Origin: SAR324 cluster bacterium
GTDB lineage: Bacteria > SAR324 > NAC60-12
Direction of reading: 5' to 3'
NCBI GenBank assembly: GCA_015231885.1
Contig: JADGAT010000028.1
Span: 1-45,545 of the forward strand
DNA length: 45,545 bases
Numbering within the stretch: the first letter of the stretch is position 1; each line of letters starts with the position of its first letter. Both the position numbers and the translations under genes were made by a program. This document shows, one piece after another, positions 43,556 to 45,545 of the stretch. The notes below the pieces were generated by a model that did no database searches, was not told where the DNA came from, and saw nothing but the letters and a program-made list of their open reading frames with translations.

Positions 43556-43930
43556 ATGGCAAAACGGGTGTTGGTGGTCGATGATTCAGCAATTGTGAGG
43601 AATATTCACTCTTTTATGCTCAAATCCGATGGTTTTGACGTAGAAGAGGCAAGCAATGGCTACGAAGCAATGGAAAAATTGCTCGAATCTACGTTTGATT
43701 TGATAGTCACTGATATTAATATGCCAAAAATGGATGGATATGCTTTGTGTGAGGCGGTTCGCAAAGAAAATGAGTATGCAAATACTCCGGTGATTATCAT
43801 TTCTACTGAATCGGAAGCAGATGACAAATTGAAGGGTTTTAAAGCAGGAGCCAATCTATATATTGTCAAGCCTGTCAAATCAGAGGAATTGATTCAGCAT
43901 GCCAATATGCTGGTTGGTGGGAATCAATAG
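43556..43930 (+). CDS. cheY: Chemotaxis response regulator CheY
   Basis: This 124-residue single receiver domain has acidic residues Asp9/Asp10, phospho-site Asp53 (VTDINMPKMDG), switch residues Ser83/Thr84 and Lys105 (IVKP). Phosphorylated by CheA, it would bind FliM/FliN and change flagellar rotation. AAGGAAAAAG precedes the ATG. It differs in sequence from the receiver at 6318, which more likely serves the SSF kinase. Confidence 0.92.
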   Translation: MAKRVLVVDDSAIVRNIHSFMLKSDGFDVEEASNGYEAMEKLLESTFDLIVTDINMPKMDGYALCEAVRKENEYANTPVIIISTESEADDKLKGFKAGANLYIVKPVKSEELIQHANMLVGGNQ

Positions 43931-43984
43931 AGAAAAATAGCTGCCAAGGTTTTTTTTCAAAAATGGATGAAAGAGAGTGCCGTA

Positions 43985-45545
43985 ATGGATGAAGAATTAC
44001 AGGAAATGATAGCAGGCTTCGTGGAGGACTGTCGTGAAGGCTTTGAATCCATGGAAGAAGACTTAATGGCGATGGAAGAGGACCCGGAGAGTAAGGACAC
44101 CATGAATAACCTTTTCCGAGTCATGCATACACTCAAAGGAACTGCTGGATTCATGGGATTGAATGAGATTCAATCGTTTGCTCATAAAATGGAATCGGTG
44201 TTTGATCTCGTCCGCCAGGAAAAATTAATACTATCTCCCAAATTACTCGATTTTCTCTTACCTGGTATTGATAAGCTCAAAGCAATGGTTTTTGGGCAAA
44301 TTGGAGAATGCGAAATCCCCGATGCGACGGATGATATCAGTACATTGGAAAAGATAATAGAGACTTGCTCTGATGCCATATTAACGGGAGAAACTGCAAG
44401 CCCCCCTGCTGAAGTGACCAGTACTCCTGTCGAAACAGAACCTGTTGAAGCTGCCCCTGATGCAATACCGGATGATGGTATTGATTTTGATGCAATTATG
44501 GCAGAACATGGTGGAAATGTTCCGGTTCCCGATGAGGTTGTTGAACCGGATACTTCTGTTGATTCAGCTTTCCAACACGCTCTTGAACAAGTGGACATTG
44601 AAATTCCTGCTTCTCCTACAGAGTTTCCAGAAGGGACATCTTCCGAGCTTTTGCAGCAATTTGTTATAGAAGCAGAAGAGCACCTTATGACGATTGAAGA
44701 AAGCTTACTGGTGTTGGAAGGAGACCACGCCGATAAAGAAACAATCAATACTTTTTTTCGTGCCATTCACTCTATCAAAGGAACGGCAGGATATGTCAAT
44801 CTAAAGCAACTTGAAATGCTCTCTCATCGCATTGAAACGATTTTTGACCTTATTCGCAAAGAGGAGATGGCCTATAGCAAAGAAATCGGAGATGTTGTAT
44901 TCAAAGGCATTGACCTGTTGCGAACCATGATATTTTTCATCAAGAATGAAGATTTTTCACAGCAAGTTGATATCACCAGCCAAATTAGAAACTTGGTAGC
45001 AATCGCATCCCTGAAAAGAGCGGAAACCTTTTCTTCAGATACGCCCTCTATGGAAGCTCCCTCCGAAGCCTCTCTAGTCTTAACAGTGGATGCGGATCAA
45101 CTGAATACTTATTTAACAGGGGCCCAACAGCAACTAGAAGTATTAGATATTTACCAGGTAGAATTAAAAAAAGGCCCATTGGATGAGCATGATCTGATCA
45201 CTCTCCATCGTTCTTTGAAGACTCTTCATGCAGGGGCAAAATACTGTAACCTGGTTGCCTTGGAAACCGCCATCAACGAATATGAAGAACTGTTGCTCAA
45301 AGTATTGGGAGGAGAAATTGAGCAGACAAAATCGATCATTGAAGACACGCTTCATCCTTCACATAAGAAGGTGATTGATGCGATCAACCAGCTGAAATCA
45401 GCTGATTTGTCGACCCTACCTCAGCCAACAGAAGCTCCGCCTAAGAAAGCTGAAGTAGAAAAACCGAAAGAAGCTCCGCCTAAGAAAGCTGAAGTAGAAA
45501 AACCGAAAGAAGCTCCGCCTAAGAAAGCTGAAGTAGAAAAACCGA
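43985..45545 (+). CDS. cheA: CheA-type kinase with multiple Hpt domains (5' part)
   Basis: The visible 520 residues are the N-terminal part of a histidine kinase of the CheA family. The dimerisation, ATPase and CheW-like domains lie beyond the window edge. Two intact Hpt domains have phospho-histidines at His48 (MHTLKGTAGF) and His262 (IHSIKGTAGY). A third Hpt-like domain (about 375-470) has Lys412 at the equivalent position (LKTLHAGAKY), with a histidine three residues later. Between the first two lies an acidic Pro/Glu-rich linker (about 135-220), and the visible part ends in a repeated Lys/Pro/Glu linker. The start may be ATG 43985 (AGAGAG upstream) or 43967 in frame. Multi-Hpt CheA proteins are known in complex chemosensory systems. 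Confidence 0.88.
   Translation, partial: MDEELQEMIAGFVEDCREGFESMEEDLMAMEEDPESKDTMNNLFRVMHTLKGTAGFMGLNEIQSFAHKMESVFDLVRQEKLILSPKLLDFLLPGIDKLKAMVFGQIGECEIPDATDDISTLEKIIETCSDAILTGETASPPAEVTSTPVETEPVEAAPDAIPDDGIDFDAIMAEHGGNVPVPDEVVEPDTSVDSAFQHALEQVDIEIPASPTEFPEGTSSELLQQFVIEAEEHLMTIEESLLVLEGDHADKETINTFFRAIHSIKGTAGYVNLKQLEMLSHRIETIFDLIRKEEMAYSKEIGDVVFKGIDLLRTMIFFIKNEDFSQQVDITSQIRNLVAIASLKRAETFSSDTPSMEAPSEASLVLTVDADQLNTYLTGAQQQLEVLDIYQVELKKGPLDEHDLITLHRSLKTLHAGAKYCNLVALETAINEYEELLLKVLGGEIEQTKSIIEDTLHPSHKKVIDAINQLKSADLSTLPQPTEAPPKKAEVEKPKEAPPKKAEVEKPKEAPPKKAEVEKP
45431..45545 (+). repeat. 39-bp tandem repeat in the cheA linker
   Basis: Units begin at 45431, 45470 and 45509; the third is cut by the window edge. 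The visible copies are identical at the DNA level and encode the 13-residue unit EAPPKKAEVEKPK. The identity implies recent expansion or homogenisation, and copy number may vary between strains. The array may continue past 45545. Confidence 0.9.

Noticed and set aside
44182..44766. 194-codon minus-strand ORF inside cheA
   Set aside because: Antisense shadow of an Hpt-containing region with a continuous plus-strand frame.

Overview
The window looks like a Gram-negative, flagellated, chemotactic bacterium with an LPS outer membrane. It has an Lnt apolipoprotein acyltransferase, a heptosyltransferase-type glycosyltransferase, an HldE-like heptose enzyme, a FliN-type switch protein and a large che cluster. 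By eye the DNA is moderately AT-rich. EF-G carries the P-loop AHIDSGKTT typical of the spd/mitochondrial EFG1 group (spirochaetes, planctomycetes, delta-type proteobacteria), and the SHMT is of the divergent archaeal-like type. I therefore infer a delta-proteobacterium-like lineage (Deltaproteobacteria or SAR324-like), but the exact taxon cannot be fixed from this window.

Layout. 1-3.0 kb: a possibly decayed ORF at the left edge, a STAS anti-anti-sigma protein and EF-G. 3.3-8.9 kb: a signalling cluster with a transporter-fused SSF-STAC histidine kinase, a single-domain response regulator, and an unusual membrane PAS/pseudo-kinase protein fused to a DnaQ-type DEDDh exonuclease. 12.3-8.9 kb (minus strand): an overlapping operon of VWA (BatA/B-like), FliN, GT9 heptosyltransferase, DUF4254 and a stand-alone RibD deaminase. 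12.4-19.0 kb: small proteins, NadD, a membrane PilZ protein, then a minus-strand series DsbA-like / HldE-like / SHMT. 19.3-24.3 kb: Lnt, a receiver-kinase hybrid, a TauE/SafE-type transporter and a divergent IlvY-type regulator with a plausible operator. 24.4-27.2 kb: an MCP-like protein with an unknown partner, LapA-like, SppA and tRNA-Ser(CGA). 27.2-29.2 kb: a disabled integrase beside the tRNA, a PilZ-like protein and a truncated receiver. 29.4-31.8 kb: a secreted orthocaspase with Sel1 repeats and a repeat-bearing putative lipoprotein. 32.0-36.6 kb: an ATP-grasp ligase, MsrB, a protein built from three HTH-like repeats and a 713-residue unknown protein. 36.7-39.6 kb: an NtrB/NtrC-type two-component pair resembling FleS/FleR. 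39.7 kb to the end: a triple-CheW protein, CheB, CheR, CheY and a multi-Hpt CheA that runs off the right edge.

The dominant theme is signal transduction: four histidine kinases or kinase-like proteins plus CheA, two stand-alone receivers, a sigma-54 activator, two PilZ proteins and a near-complete chemotaxis set. The most unusual items are the kinase-like/exonuclease fusion next to a transporter-kinase, the HldE-like protein whose adenylyltransferase motif is eroded, the CheA with a third Hpt domain lacking its phospho-histidine, the triple-HTH protein and its large orphan neighbour, and the orthocaspase/lipoprotein pair. No CRISPR array, intact insertion sequence or rRNA was seen.
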